From Gracilibacillus massiliensis (GTDB lineage: Bacteria > Bacillota > Bacilli > Bacillales > Amphibacillaceae), in assembly GCF_001458115.1 (NCBI RefSeq), contig NZ_CZRP01000013.1, forward strand, positions 806,001 to 870,000: DNA of 64,000 bases, written 5' to 3'. The notes beneath the pieces are model-generated. The model worked only from the letters and a program-made list of their open reading frames with translations, was not told the origin of the DNA and did not search any database. The stretch's first letter is position 1; each line of letters opens with the position of its first letter. Positions 25,175 through 35,728 of this stretch are shown here, in pieces. The translations under genes and the position numbers were made by a program.

Positions 25175-26953
25175 TTAAAACCACAACATATTCACGATGG
25201 TTACGGTGATGAGCATTACAATGATACTTAACGGGGTTCCAACTTTGATATAATCACTAAAGGTATATCCGCCTGGTCCATACACAATTAAATTGGTCTG
25301 ATAACCTATTGGTGTAATAAAACTTGCAGAAGCTGCAATAGCGATTGTCACAGCAAATCCCATATAGTCTAAGGACAGCACCTCTGCCATCTCGATACCG
25401 ATAGGCAACATTAAGACGGCTGCTGCACTATTTGTAATCAACTCTGTGAAAATGTTGGTCAAAATATATACAGCGATTAATATCGCAATAATGCCAAGTG
25501 GTTCCCCTATTTCTAAAAGGCCATTTGCCATCCATGATGCAAGGCCTGTTTTGGTCATAGCCGTTCCTACACCAAAGGCACTAGCAATTAACAGCAACAC
25601 ATGAAACTGTATTTTCTTCTTTGCTTCCTCTGGACTGATAATCTTGGTAATAATAAAAATGAATACAGCTAAAAGCATGGCCTTAAACATCGATAACACA
25701 TTTAATGTTACTGCTAGAATCATAATAATAAGTACGATTATAGAAAACCAGCCTTTTTTACGATTCTCATTTAAATGATTCGGTGTTTCCATGGAAGATA
25801 CCACATAAAAGTCATTCGAATGTTGATAAGTTCGTACAAAATCTGAGCCAGCTAGTAATAATAATACATCACCAGGCTTTAAGATAATCTCTCCTATTTT
25901 ACTTTTGATCCGTTCATTATTTCGGTGTACGGCTAAAACACCAGCATCAAACCTGGAACGAAATTGTGACTGCTTAATAGACTTTGATAACAACGAAGAT
26001 TGATGTGAGACTACTGCCTCTACTAACTGTACATCACCATTCTTCAAGTCATCCAAATCTAAATGTGTACCTGTTTCTAATTGGAGCCCTTTTAACTGTT
26101 GTAATTCTGCAATCGTCGAGATTAATCCGGTGAATATAAGTCGGTCTCCAGCACGAACGATCGTTGTCGACTTTACCGGTGAAATCCTTTCAGATTCACG
26201 AATAATTTCCACTAAATATAATCCTTTTAACTCACGTAATCCAGCATTTTCCACGGTTTCATTAATAAAAGCGAAACTGCTAGACACCGTCATTTCTGCG
26301 ATATACTCACGGCTGTCCTTTTTCACTTGTTCACTAAAACCCTTGTTATGAGGGAGTAACTTAAAACCTATCGTAAACAAATAAATAAATCCGATAATTA
26401 AAACAGGTACACCAACTACTGCCAATTGAAATAAAGTGAAACCCTCTAAACCATAATCCAAAAGCATACCGTGAACGACTAAGTTTGTCGATGTACCAAT
26501 CACCGTAATCGTTCCACCTAAAATGGTGACATAGGAAAGTGGAATTAAGAATTTGGAGGGGGCGATTCCTCTTTCTTCACACCACTTCTTGATCATTGGT
26601 GTAAAGGTAACCACTATCGGCGTATTATTCAAAAAAGCGGATGATAAAGAGATCGGTAAATAAAAACGAAACATAGAACCTCTAACCTTCTTACTTTTAC
26701 TCAACCACTGCTTCATCATCTGTTCCAGTAGACCATGTTTTTGTACTGCTCCTGCCACAATAAATAATAAAGCAATTGTAAGCATCCCTTGATTTGAAAA
26801 ACCCTTAAATGCTTCTTCTGGAGTTAATAGTCCAGTTAAGACAAAAATAACTAAAGCAGAAAACACAATCATATCAGGACGAGCAAGTTCTAATAACAAG
26901 GCTACAAACATGACGACAATAACCACTAATACAAAACCCATTTCAAGTGTCAA
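25175..26953 (-). CDS. SLC13-family (DASS) anion permease with two RCK_C domains, probable sulfate transporter
   Basis: 592 residues: about five membrane helices, then a central cytoplasmic region of about 170 residues with two TrkA-C-like domains (GLYLVEIIRESERISPV and AGVLAVHRNNERIKSK, each ending GDxL), then further helices. FLNNTPIVVTFTP and LITNSAAAVLMLP are the SNT-type sodium/anion motifs of the family. Homologues carry sulfate or thiosulfate. The position between cysNC and cysQ supports sulfate uptake for PAPS synthesis. Confidence 0.82.
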   Translation of the reverse strand: MTLEMGFVLVVIVVMFVALLLELARPDMIVFSALVIFVLTGLLTPEEAFKGFSNQGMLTIALLFIVAGAVQKHGLLEQMMKQWLSKSKKVRGSMFRFYLPISLSSAFLNNTPIVVTFTPMIKKWCEERGIAPSKFLIPLSYVTILGGTITVIGTSTNLVVHGMLLDYGLEGFTLFQLAVVGVPVLIIGFIYLFTIGFKLLPHNKGFSEQVKKDSREYIAEMTVSSSFAFINETVENAGLRELKGLYLVEIIRESERISPVKSTTIVRAGDRLIFTGLISTIAELQQLKGLQLETGTHLDLDDLKNGDVQLVEAVVSHQSSLLSKSIKQSQFRSRFDAGVLAVHRNNERIKSKIGEIILKPGDVLLLLAGSDFVRTYQHSNDFYVVSSMETPNHLNENRKKGWFSIIVLIIMILAVTLNVLSMFKAMLLAVFIFIITKIISPEEAKKKIQFHVLLLIASAFGVGTAMTKTGLASWMANGLLEIGEPLGIIAILIAVYILTNIFTELITNSAAAVLMLPIGIEMAEVLSLDYMGFAVTIAIAASASFITPIGYQTNLIVYGPGGYTFSDYIKVGTPLSIIVMLITVTIVNMLWF

Positions 26954-26981
26954 TGAGGAATCACCTCCCTTTTAAAGCGGA

Positions 26982-27015
26982 AAAGCTACTACCATGTTCA
27001 CTTGATAGTAGCTTT
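26982..27015 (-). terminator. hairpin between cysNC and the permease gene
   Basis: AAAGCTACTA and its complement form a 10-bp stem with a 14-base loop, 7 bp after the cysNC stop. The T-tract (TTTTCC) is short, so partial attenuation or mRNA processing is as likely as full termination. Confidence 0.5.
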
Positions 27016-27022
27016 CCAACTA

Positions 27023-28849
27023 TTAGTCCATATATTTCATGATTTCTTTTACAACGTAATCTGTAGCTTCTTCCAAAGAGTGGTCACTTGTATCGATTTC
27101 AATCTCTGGATTTTCTGGTTGCTCATATGGACTGGAAATACCCGTAAAGTTTGGAATCTCACCTAAACGAGCCTTTTTATATAGTCCTTTTACGTCACGT
27201 TGCTCACAAACCTCTAGAGGAGTGCTTACAAAAATCTCAATATAAGAATCTCCAATAATATCTCGTGCATTTTTTCTATCACTCTCATATGGTGAAATAA
27301 AAGATGTTAATGCAACAAGACCGGCATCATTCATTAATTTACCAACTTCCGCAATACGACGGATGTTTTCGACACGATCCTGTTCTTTAAAACCGAGGTT
27401 TTTATTCAAACCATGGCGAACATTATCCCCGTCTAATAACATAGTATGATGTCCTGTTGCTACAAGGCGTTTTTCCACTTCGTTAGCAAGTGTTGACTTA
27501 CCAGATCCAGATAGTCCAGTAAACCATAATGTTAATGGTTTTTGCCCTTTCTGTTGAGCTCGTACTTCTCTAGTAATGTCTGTTTCCTGCCATACCACAT
27601 TAGTAGAACGACGTAAAGCATGTTCAATCACACCACATGCAGAAGTCATATTGGTAACCCGATCAATTAAAATAAGTCCACCTAATGCTTTATTATTTTC
27701 GAATTTATCGAACACCATATTCTCTGATAATGATATATCACATTCTACCAGTTCATTTTTAAAGATTTTATCAGCTGGAACTTCTTTACCTGTGTTGATG
27801 TCAATTTTATGTTTAATCGACATCACGGTTCCTGGTAACATTTTGGTTCCGACTTTAACCAAGTAGTTTCTACCTTCTACTAGTTCCGCGTCATCCATCC
27901 AAAGAATTGAAGCAGAAAACATATCGGTTACCTGTACATTTTCAGAAGTAGTTAAGACACAACCTCTGGAGACATCGACTTCGCGATCTAATTGAACCGT
28001 TACAGGTTGCCCGGCACCTGCTTCAGATACTTCATAATCTGTAACGAGGATACTTTTCACTTTGGCTCTTTCTTGACTTGGAAGTGAAATGATCTCATCG
28101 CCTTCTTTAATGTTTCCAGCTTCGATTTGTCCCTGGAAACCTCTAAAGGTATGATTAGGACGACTTACACGCTGCACTGGCATTACAAATTCCTGTTGAG
28201 CAGCATCGTCGATTACTTCTATACCTTCTAAATATGGCAATAATGCCTTGCCATCATACCAAAGTGTATGGTCTGAATTCTTGGTAATGTTATCGCCTTC
28301 TGTTGCAGATACAGGGATCACTTGAATACTTTCCAAATTAAAACCATAGGTCATCTGTTGGAAATCATGTTTAATCTCTTCAAAACGCTTTTGATCATAG
28401 CCTACTAAATCCATTTTGTTAACAGCTAGTACAATATGTTTAATTCCCATTAAGGCACAAATACGCGCATGTCGTTTTGTTTGGCTAATCACACCTTTTG
28501 TTGCATCCACCAAGATAACCGCTAAATCCGCAAAAGATGCCCCAACTGCCATATTACGCGTATATTCTTCGTGCCCTGGAGTATCAGCAACAATGAACGA
28601 ACGATTGTCTGTTGTAAAATAACGATACGCTACATCAATAGTAATCCCTTGTTCACGTTCAGCCATTAAACCGTCTAGTAATAGAGAATAATCAATTTCC
28701 CCGCCACGGCTACCGACCTTGGAATCTAGTTCCAAAGCTTTTTCTTGATCGGCAAATAATAGTTTGGCATCATACAACATATGCCCAATTAATGTTGATT
28801 TTCCGTCATCGACACTACCACATGTAATAAACTTCAATAAACCCTTCAT
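27023..28849 (-). CDS. cysNC: bifunctional sulfate adenylyltransferase subunit 1 / adenylylsulfate kinase (CysN-CysC fusion)
   Basis: 608 residues from ATG 28849, 1 bp after cysD; the longer frame reads into cysD. Residues 1 to about 420 are an EF-Tu-like GTPase: [20 protein letters not shown] and VNKMDLVG. Residues about 430-608 are APS kinase: [30 protein letters not shown] and [16 protein letters not shown]. With CysD it makes APS and then PAPS. No APS or PAPS reductase is in the operon, so the product is probably for sulfation. The CysDN type is uncommon in Bacillaceae, which usually use a single-chain Sat, so transfer is possible. Confidence 0.93.
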   Translation of the reverse strand: MKGLLKFITCGSVDDGKSTLIGHMLYDAKLLFADQEKALELDSKVGSRGGEIDYSLLLDGLMAEREQGITIDVAYRYFTTDNRSFIVADTPGHEEYTRNMAVGASFADLAVILVDATKGVISQTKRHARICALMGIKHIVLAVNKMDLVGYDQKRFEEIKHDFQQMTYGFNLESIQVIPVSATEGDNITKNSDHTLWYDGKALLPYLEGIEVIDDAAQQEFVMPVQRVSRPNHTFRGFQGQIEAGNIKEGDEIISLPSQERAKVKSILVTDYEVSEAGAGQPVTVQLDREVDVSRGCVLTTSENVQVTDMFSASILWMDDAELVEGRNYLVKVGTKMLPGTVMSIKHKIDINTGKEVPADKIFKNELVECDISLSENMVFDKFENNKALGGLILIDRVTNMTSACGVIEHALRRSTNVVWQETDITREVRAQQKGQKPLTLWFTGLSGSGKSTLANEVEKRLVATGHHTMLLDGDNVRHGLNKNLGFKEQDRVENIRRIAEVGKLMNDAGLVALTSFISPYESDRKNARDIIGDSYIEIFVSTPLEVCEQRDVKGLYKKARLGEIPNFTGISSPYEQPENPEIEIDTSDHSLEEATDYVVKEIMKYMD

Positions 28850-28850
28850 T

Positions 28851-29750
28851 CTAGAAATACCCCTCTCTCTTACGGCGTTCCATACTACCAGCAGCTTCTT
28901 GATCAATCACACGGCTTGTCCGTTCAGAAGAAACCGCACCTAACGTTTCTTCAATAATATCATCTAACGTATCTGCATCTGACTCTACACCACCAGTAAG
29001 AGGGTAACAACCTAATGTACGAAAGCGAACTTTCTTATACTGAATTTCTTCACCAGGTTCCAACTTCAAACGATCATCATCCACCATGACAATATTGCCA
29101 TCACGTTCAACAATTGGACGCTCTTTCGCAAAGTATAATGGAACAATATCTATTTCTTCCTTACGGATATACTGCCAAATATCTTTTTCCGTCCAGTTAG
29201 AAAGAGGGAATACACGCATGCTTTCCCCCTTATTAATCTTGGTATTATAAAGCTTCCACATTTCAGGCTTCTGATTCTTCGGATCCCATGCATGGTTCTT
29301 ATTACGGAAAGAGAAAACTCTTTCTTTCGCACGTGATTTTTCTTCATCACGACGACCGCCACCAAACGCTGCATCAAAACCATATTTATCAAGACCCTGC
29401 TTAAGTGCTTGAGTTTTCATTATATCGGTATAACTTGAACCATGATCAAATGGGTTAATGCCTTGTTCTACACCTTCTTGATTGGTGTGTTCTAGCATTT
29501 CAATACCTAATTCTTTTGCTTTCCGATCACGGAAATCTATCATTTCTTTAAACTTCCATGTTGTATTAATATGCATGAAAGGAAACGGAGGTTTCTCCGG
29601 ATAAAAAGCTTTCATTGCTAGATGTAGCATAACAGAACTGTCTTTACCAATTGAATAAAGCATAACAGGATTTTCGCATTCCGCTGCTACTTCTCTTATT
29701 ATATATATTGCTTCTGCCTCGAGTTGATCGAGGTGTGAGAGTTGTTTCAT
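28851..29750 (-). CDS. cysD: sulfate adenylyltransferase subunit 2
   Basis: 299 residues, the usual length. The PP-loop motif reads [40 protein letters not shown] and TLGCYPLTG are typical CysD signatures. It transfers AMP from ATP to sulfate, driven by the CysN GTPase. It is the first gene of the PAPS operon, with AAGGGGG before ATG 29750 and an extended -10 upstream. Confidence 0.94.
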   Translation of the reverse strand: MKQLSHLDQLEAEAIYIIREVAAECENPVMLYSIGKDSSVMLHLAMKAFYPEKPPFPFMHINTTWKFKEMIDFRDRKAKELGIEMLEHTNQEGVEQGINPFDHGSSYTDIMKTQALKQGLDKYGFDAAFGGGRRDEEKSRAKERVFSFRNKNHAWDPKNQKPEMWKLYNTKINKGESMRVFPLSNWTEKDIWQYIRKEEIDIVPLYFAKERPIVERDGNIVMVDDDRLKLEPGEEIQYKKVRFRTLGCYPLTGGVESDADTLDDIIEETLGAVSSERTSRVIDQEAAGSMERRKREGYF

Positions 29751-29783
29751 TTTTATGGCCCCCTTATATGGAATTCATTTATA

Positions 29784-29792
29784 ATTATATCA
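29784..29792 (-). promoter_or_regulatory. extended -10 promoter element for the PAPS operon
   Basis: TGATATAAT on the minus strand, 34 bp before the cysD start; no good -35 is seen at 17-18 bp. It suggests that cysD-cysNC-permease-cysQ can be transcribed apart from the polysaccharide genes upstream. Confidence 0.5.
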
Positions 29793-29877
29793 TGTTTAGA
29801 ATACTTAAACCGATGCTATAAAATCAAACCACTAACTATAACAACATGAATACAGAAATTCTTAATCATAATACTTT

Positions 29878-31245
29878 TCAATTAATTTCTAGTTCTCGAA
29901 AGACTTTTTCCCAGTCCATTTCAAATCGGAATATATCTTCATCTACTAATTCACTACCAGTTTGAACTTCAATAATTTCCATATCCGTAGTAGCTTTCAG
30001 TGCATGTTTCGCAGCTAGTGGAATCTGGATAACATCACCTTCTCGTACATGTCGCAGCTGTCCATCTAACGCGAATACGCCTTGACCTTTAATAATGGTC
30101 CATACTTCACTTCGCTTGTAGTGTACTTGATAGCTAAGGTTTTTTCCTGCAATAATACCAATACGCTTAGTTAAAACTTCATTACTTTCAGAATATTTCG
30201 TATGCTCTAACACGCGATACCAACCCCAACGACGTTCTTCGTACATTGGCCGTCCATCAAAGTCACCAACGTACTCCTTCACTTTTGGACTCTTTTCTTT
30301 ATCAGTCACGAGAATTCCATCAGGACTCGCTGCAATAACCGCATTGTTGATGCCAAGCACAGTAATCGGTATATCTAATTCATTGATAATGTGAGTATTC
30401 TCGACACCTTCACTCATTATACCTTTACCTGTTAAATTGGTAGCCATTTCTTCGGTTAATGTGTTCCATGTACCCAGGTCTTTCCAACATCCCTCATAAG
30501 GAAGCGCAACAATTTCCTTAGCTTTCTCTACAACTTCAAAGTCAAAGCTCTTCTTTGCCATACTACTATATTGATTTAATAATTCATCATATTGGATAGG
30601 CAAGCCCTTTTCTAAAAGTAAATCAATAATGTAGCCAAGTTTAAATGCAAAAACACCACAGTTCCATAGTGCATTCTTTTTAATTAATGTTTGAGCAGTT
30701 GCTTCGTCCGGTTTTTCCTTGAATGAGTCAACCGTTACATATCCATCATTATATTCATTGGCTGGTACGATATAACCGTATTTAGAGGAAGGAAAAGTTG
30801 GTGTTACACCCATTAAAGCTAGTTCTGCATTAGAAGCTAGTAATGTAGTCTCTAAATCTTTTACTCGTTTAAAAAAGCCATCTTCTACATATGGATCAAC
30901 TGGGAGCATACCTACTATTTCATTTAGTTCTACCCCTTGTATAGAGTACAAATAAACTGCTGATAGTGCAATGGCAGGAAATGTATCTCTGCGTGATGGC
31001 TCCGTTACAATGGGAACATCCATGCGAATTTGATTATGAATCATGTCCACTTGAGACTTGCTTGTCGCAATAATAGCTTTGTCTGCCAAATCATGTCTCG
31101 TCAACTGTCTCCACACTCTTTGAACCATCGACTCTTGCTGTCCATTCTCATTCTGCAACACTTTCAAAAATTGCTTCGATCTAGCATCATTAGACAATGG
31201 CCAAAGACGTTTTCCAGATCCACCAGATAATAAAACTAAATGCAC
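29878..31245 (-). CDS. manC: mannose-1-phosphate guanylyltransferase, possibly with mannose-6-phosphate isomerase domain
   Basis: 455 residues. The GDP-sugar pyrophosphorylase start LLSGGSGKRLWPLSNDARSK and KEKPD are followed by a C-terminal cupin domain (GWYRVLEHTKYSE, YQVHYKRSEVWTIIKGQG) as in type II phosphomannose isomerase fusions. It makes GDP-mannose, or at least the GTP-dependent step, for the polysaccharide. It follows rmlB by 42 bp. Confidence 0.85.
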   Translation of the reverse strand: MHLVLLSGGSGKRLWPLSNDARSKQFLKVLQNENGQQESMVQRVWRQLTRHDLADKAIIATSKSQVDMIHNQIRMDVPIVTEPSRRDTFPAIALSAVYLYSIQGVELNEIVGMLPVDPYVEDGFFKRVKDLETTLLASNAELALMGVTPTFPSSKYGYIVPANEYNDGYVTVDSFKEKPDEATAQTLIKKNALWNCGVFAFKLGYIIDLLLEKGLPIQYDELLNQYSSMAKKSFDFEVVEKAKEIVALPYEGCWKDLGTWNTLTEEMATNLTGKGIMSEGVENTHIINELDIPITVLGINNAVIAASPDGILVTDKEKSPKVKEYVGDFDGRPMYEERRWGWYRVLEHTKYSESNEVLTKRIGIIAGKNLSYQVHYKRSEVWTIIKGQGVFALDGQLRHVREGDVIQIPLAAKHALKATTDMEIIEVQTGSELVDEDIFRFEMDWEKVFRELEIN

Positions 31246-31287
31246 GGTAATTCCACCCTTTCACTAATTATATAACTTTCTCGCTGT

Positions 31288-32307
31288 TTAAAGAGAATAC
31301 TGCTTAGCAAAGTACCCTTGATACTCCCCACTAATTATTTGTTCCCACCATTCTTTATTTTCCAAATACCACTCAATAGTATCTGCAATCCCAGTTTCAA
31401 AAGTATAAGTTGGTTTCCAACCTAACAGCTCAAGCTTAGTTGGATCAATCGCATAGCGTTTATCATGTCCTAATCGATCTTTAACAAATTCAATTAGGTT
31501 TTCTGATTTTCCTAAGGTATTAATAATTGTTTTAACTACTTCAAGATTAGTTCGCTCGTTATGACCTCCAACATTATAAACTTCACCAATCTCTCCATCA
31601 TGCAAAACTAAATCTATTGCAGAACAATGATCTAATACATGTAACCAATCTCTAATATTACGTCCATCACCATATACAGGCACCTTTTCATCATTCAATA
31701 CTCTTGAAATGGTTAATGGAATCAACTTTTCTGGAAAATGATATGGTCCATAGTTATTGGAGCAACGCGTAATGTTCACTGGCAAACCATATGTTTCATA
31801 GTAGGCACGCACTAATAAATCCGAGGAAGCTTTACTCGCACTATATGGACTGTTTGGTTGAAGAGGTGTTTCTTCTGTAAAAAATGTATCTGGGTCAAAA
31901 TCTAATTCTCCGTAAACTTCATCTGTAGAAACATGGACAAATTTTGTTACTCCAACCGCTCTGGCAGCATCAAGCAACACTTGTGTCCCTAATACATTTG
32001 CCCTGACAAACACGCCTGGATCCGAAATAGAACGGTCCACATGACTTTCGGCAGCAAAATGTACGACAAAATCAAATTTTTCCTGTTCGAATAAAGGAAT
32101 AATCGCATGATGATCTGCTATATTCACTTTCATAAAGTGATAATTATCCTTAGACTCAATATTTTTGTGCTTCGTTAAGTCACCCGCATAGGTGAGTAAG
32201 TCTAAATTGTATATGTCAAAATTTGGATACCTGTTTACCATATACTGAACAAAATTTCCACCTATAAACCCTGCTCCACCAGTAACTAACACTTTTTTAC
32301 GCGTCAT
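31288..32307 (-). CDS. rmlB: dTDP-glucose 4,6-dehydratase
   Basis: 339 residues. The NAD-binding motif is VTGGAGFIGGNFVQYMV; VHFAAESHVDRSI, VSTDEVYG and the catalytic YSASKASSD (Tyr-x-x-x-Lys) identify RmlB. It makes the 4-keto-6-deoxy sugar in dTDP-rhamnose synthesis. It directly abuts rmlD, and the order A-C-D-B in the transcript is common in Gram-positive clusters. Confidence 0.95.
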   Translation of the reverse strand: MTRKKVLVTGGAGFIGGNFVQYMVNRYPNFDIYNLDLLTYAGDLTKHKNIESKDNYHFMKVNIADHHAIIPLFEQEKFDFVVHFAAESHVDRSISDPGVFVRANVLGTQVLLDAARAVGVTKFVHVSTDEVYGELDFDPDTFFTEETPLQPNSPYSASKASSDLLVRAYYETYGLPVNITRCSNNYGPYHFPEKLIPLTISRVLNDEKVPVYGDGRNIRDWLHVLDHCSAIDLVLHDGEIGEVYNVGGHNERTNLEVVKTIINTLGKSENLIEFVKDRLGHDKRYAIDPTKLELLGWKPTYTFETGIADTIEWYLENKEWWEQIISGEYQGYFAKQYSL

Positions 32308-33162
32308 CTATTTCCCCCCTTGATTTAAGTCATTCAAATAATGTGATAATGCTTCCTGCCATTTTGGTAGTCTATTAAATCCGTTTTCTACTAATTTATT
32401 CTTCGACATTCTAGAATTCTTCGGTCGTACAGCACGAGTAGGATATTCCTCGGTTGTAATGGCATTTACTTTGACTTCCTTACCCACTTGTCGAAAAATT
32501 TCATCCGCAAACTCTGCCCACGTACAAAAACCTTCATTAGATGCATGATAAATGCCGAAATTAGTGGTCAAAATCATATCCAATAACAACTGTGCTAAGT
32601 CAAACGTATAAGTTGGTGAACCATATTGATCTCCGACAACATTTAACTCATCACGTGTCTCTGCCAAACGAAGCATTGTTTTAATAAAGTTGGTACCATT
32701 AATCCCAAACACCCAAGAAATCCGAACAATAAAACATTCATCTAAAAGATCTCTAACGATTTTTTCACCTTCATGCTTCGTTAATCCATAATACCCCATT
32801 GGATTTGTTAGATCGGTTTCTTTAAAAGGTTCCACTCCAGTTCCTTCAAACACATAGTCAGTGCTTATGTACATAAACCGAACACCGACAGCCTTTGAAG
32901 CTTTAGCCAGATACTTAGTACCGTTGACGTTCACATCCCAACAAAGCTCCCGGTCATCTTCTGCTTTATCTACGGCAGTATAGGCTGCACAGTGAACTAT
33001 AGCGTCTGGTTTTACCTCTTCCACTAAGTCAAAAACGTCCTGCTCATTTGTAATATCTAGTTGTTTCTGACCTACACCATACATAGTCAATCCACGAGCT
33101 AAACCTTCTTTAACAACATCGTATCCAAGCTGACCTGAATAACCCGTTACCAAAATATTCAT
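32308..33162 (-). CDS. rmlD: dTDP-4-dehydrorhamnose reductase
   Basis: About 284 residues from ATG 33162, immediately after rmlC. NILVTGYSGQLGYDV is the NAD(P)-binding motif; VHCAAYTAVDKAEDD and YGLTKHEGE (Tyr-x-x-x-Lys) are typical of RmlD. It carries out the last step to dTDP-L-rhamnose. The frame open to 33201 lies inside rmlC and is not needed. Confidence 0.95.
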   Translation of the reverse strand: MNILVTGYSGQLGYDVVKEGLARGLTMYGVGQKQLDITNEQDVFDLVEEVKPDAIVHCAAYTAVDKAEDDRELCWDVNVNGTKYLAKASKAVGVRFMYISTDYVFEGTGVEPFKETDLTNPMGYYGLTKHEGEKIVRDLLDECFIVRISWVFGINGTNFIKTMLRLAETRDELNVVGDQYGSPTYTFDLAQLLLDMILTTNFGIYHASNEGFCTWAEFADEIFRQVGKEVKVNAITTEEYPTRAVRPKNSRMSKNKLVENGFNRLPKWQEALSHYLNDLNQGGK

Positions 33163-33166
33163 TATA

Positions 33167-33727
33167 CTACCCCTCAAACTCGAAGTTATTATCTGTTTCA
33201 TTTAATAATGGTGCATGCTCGTCCTTTTCAGATAAAACTGGTTTAATATCCATTGGCCACTGTACCGCAATTGTTGGGTCACTCCACAAAATCCCACGAT
33301 CACAATCGGGAGCATACACTTCATCTACTTTGTATTGTACTTCCACATCTTCAGTTAATGTCATAAAAGCATGTGCAAAACCTTTCGGAACTAATAACTG
33401 CTTCTTATTTTCTGCTGTAAGTTCAATGCCAAACCACTCTAAATATGTTGGCCCACCTCTTCTTATATCTACTGCTACGTCAAAAATTGAACCCCGTGTG
33501 CAGCGAACTAGTTTAGTTTGTGCTTTTGGTTTTAATTGATAATGTAGTCCACGAAGGGTTCCTTTTTGAGCAGAGAATGAATGGTTATCCTGCACAAAAT
33601 GGATATCTATGCCTGCTTTTTTCATTTTCATTTCACTATATGTTTCCGAAAACCAGCCACGGTGGTCACCAAATACATCAGGTTCAATGACTTTTACGCC
33701 AGATAGTCTTGTATCTATTACTTTCAT
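33167..33727 (-). CDS. rmlC: dTDP-4-dehydrorhamnose 3,5-epimerase
   Basis: 186 residues with the family motifs GWFSETYSEMKM, DNHSFSAQKGTLRGLHYQ (catalytic His) and VPKGFAHAFMTL. It epimerises the dTDP-4-keto sugar at C3 and C5. It lies between rmlA and rmlD in the same transcript. Confidence 0.95.
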   Translation of the reverse strand: MKVIDTRLSGVKVIEPDVFGDHRGWFSETYSEMKMKKAGIDIHFVQDNHSFSAQKGTLRGLHYQLKPKAQTKLVRCTRGSIFDVAVDIRRGGPTYLEWFGIELTAENKKQLLVPKGFAHAFMTLTEDVEVQYKVDEVYAPDCDRGILWSDPTIAVQWPMDIKPVLSEKDEHAPLLNETDNNFEFEG

Positions 33728-33744
33728 CGTATCACCTCTAGTTT

Positions 33745-34623
33745 CTAATATTTAATATCCCCATTAGCTACTTTTAATAGATATTTGCCGTAACCAGTTT
33801 TAATTAATTTCTCTCCACATTCAAGTAATTCATCTTGGGATATCCAACCATTTAAATAAGCAATTTCCTCGGGAGCTGATATTTTGATTCCTTGATACTC
33901 TTCTACCGTTTTCACAAAATTGGTTGCTGATACTAAGCTTTCATGTGTTCCAGTGTCTAACCATGTATAGCCTCGTCCAAGGAGCTCAACGTCCAATTCT
34001 TCTAAATGCAAATATGCTTCATTAACTGACGTGATTTCAAGTTCCCCACGTTCGGATGGTTTTACATTTTTAGCAATATCTACTACACGATTATCATAAA
34101 AATAGAGTCCTGTTATAGCATAACTCGATTTTGGAACTTCTGGTTTCTCTTCGATACTAATTACTTTTCCCTTCTCATTAAACTCAACTACACCGAAACG
34201 CTCCGGATCAGGTACATGGTAACCAAATACGGTTGCTCCTGATTTCTTAGCACTAGCTCTTTTTAATATGGATCTTAATCCACTACCATAGTATATGTTA
34301 TCACCCAGTACCATTGCGACAGAATCTGAGCCAATAAATTCTTCACTGATAATAAATGCTTGTGCCAATCCATCAGGACTTGGTTGAACTTTATATCCCA
34401 AATTGATTCCAAATTGTGAACCATCACCGAGTAAGGCACTGAATCGTTGAGTATCTTCTGGAGTTGAAATAATTAGAATGTCTTTTATCCCCGCCAACAT
34501 CAATGTAGATAAAGGATAAAAAATCATAGGTTTGTCATATATAGGTAGCAATTGCTTACTCGTCACCATTGTTAATGGATATAATCTTGTACCACTTCCA
34601 CCAGCAAGAATTATTCCTTTCAT
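33745..34623 (-). CDS. rmlA: glucose-1-phosphate thymidylyltransferase
   Basis: 292 residues from ATG 34623. [17 protein letters not shown] and [20 protein letters not shown] are the RmlA nucleotide-binding motifs; VLGDNIYYG and [15 protein letters not shown] follow. It makes dTDP-glucose, the first step to rhamnose. The longer frame to 34689 has no ribosome binding site. Confidence 0.95.
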   Translation of the reverse strand: MKGIILAGGSGTRLYPLTMVTSKQLLPIYDKPMIFYPLSTLMLAGIKDILIISTPEDTQRFSALLGDGSQFGINLGYKVQPSPDGLAQAFIISEEFIGSDSVAMVLGDNIYYGSGLRSILKRASAKKSGATVFGYHVPDPERFGVVEFNEKGKVISIEEKPEVPKSSYAITGLYFYDNRVVDIAKNVKPSERGELEITSVNEAYLHLEELDVELLGRGYTWLDTGTHESLVSATNFVKTVEEYQGIKISAPEEIAYLNGWISQDELLECGEKLIKTGYGKYLLKVANGDIKY

Positions 34624-34710
34624 TCCAATACTCCCCCATTTTATATTTAGACTTATTAAATAGCTAGCGGTGTTTTTTAATGACACCACTTAACCTCTAT
34701 ACCTACCTCC

Positions 34711-35066
34711 ACTAAAAACCAACCAATTCTCAAATTTTCACGATTTTAATAAAATCGTCCCCAATCTTCATATCTATGTATTTTACTACCTGTTGCTTCT
34801 ATGATTGCTTACCCTGCTTCAGTGTCTCATTCCATTGTCGCTGCATAGCTTAGAAAATAATCAGCTTTTCCTTCAACAACTAGACAGAACTTCAATGAGC
34901 TAGCCACGACATTTAGAACTCTATTCTTGCTTTTCGTTATATAACGTGTCTAATACAGGTGCATTGATAACACCAACCTTTGGATTCTTACCTCAACTAA
35001 TGAGATTTTAATAGGTGAATTCACCGTTCTACTTTTTAAATTCCTTCGTACCACCTAGTGGATTGA
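34711..35066 (-). pseudogene. decayed second copy of cysQ
   Basis: ACTAAAAACCAACCA, then AATAAAATCG, TCATTCCATTGTCG, AATCAGCTTTTCCTTC and GTACCACCTAGTGGATT follow the order of the cysQ gene at 24366-24905 but with many stops, frameshifts and deletions (about 355 bp against 540). It stands between rmlA and an acetyltransferase, showing that a cysQ gene was once duplicated or stood at this place. Confidence 0.75.
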
Positions 35067-35153
35067 AACCCCCAAACTTATATCATACCATTTACAATTT
35101 TCGTAACATTGTTCTAATAATTAATGATTTTTAATTTTATATTAAAACCGTTA

Positions 35154-35657
35154 CTATATGATTTCTTTGATTAAGACTGCTGGTACTCCTCCAACAATTA
35201 CATTTGGAGGAACATTTTTTGTTACAATTGCTCCTGCTGCGACAATACTACCTTCTCCTATTACTACACCCGGCAAGATTATTGCTCTTGCTCCGATCCA
35301 AACATTATTCTCTATTATTATACTTTCTCCATAGGCCGGTCGCTTATCTTTAGAGTCCAAATTTATACTATGATTTGTAGTTTCTAATTGAGTACCAGCA
35401 CCTATTAATACATTTTCCCCTATAATAATTTTGGCATCATTATGACAAGCTAAACGAACTTTACTATTTATAAATGTTCCATTACCAATTTCAATTCTAT
35501 TCGCAGCACCCAATGGTTTAATTTCAAACGAATCCCAAATAGTAACATTTCCGTTAATCTTTACTCCAGCAATTTTAATCAACTTTGATCTGATTCTATC
35601 TGAATATTTAATTCTTGGTAAATGATTTGCGATACTCAAGAAAAGAGACTCAACCAT
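35154..35657 (-). CDS. left-handed beta-helix acetyltransferase
   Basis: 167 residues with hexapeptide repeats through the last 100 residues ([49 protein letters not shown]). The His in NHSINLD and the Asn-Val-Trp-Ile-Gly signature are those of the WbbJ/maltose O-acetyltransferase group. It probably O-acetylates a sugar of the repeat unit; the acceptor is unknown. Confidence 0.85.
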   Translation of the reverse strand: MVESLFLSIANHLPRIKYSDRIRSKLIKIAGVKINGNVTIWDSFEIKPLGAANRIEIGNGTFINSKVRLACHNDAKIIIGENVLIGAGTQLETTNHSINLDSKDKRPAYGESIIIENNVWIGARAIILPGVVIGEGSIVAAGAIVTKNVPPNVIVGGVPAVLIKEII

Positions 35658-35728
35658 TGTTTAGATAACTCCTTTCTTTCATTATTTTATCTTAATTAAA
35701 TCTTGAACTACATTAATCTTATTGTATG

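Noticed and set aside
27023-29750. cysD-cysNC as assimilatory sulfate reduction genes
   Set aside because: No APS/PAPS reductase or sulfite reductase in the unit, and sulfotransferases and cysQ are present; sulfation is the simpler reading.
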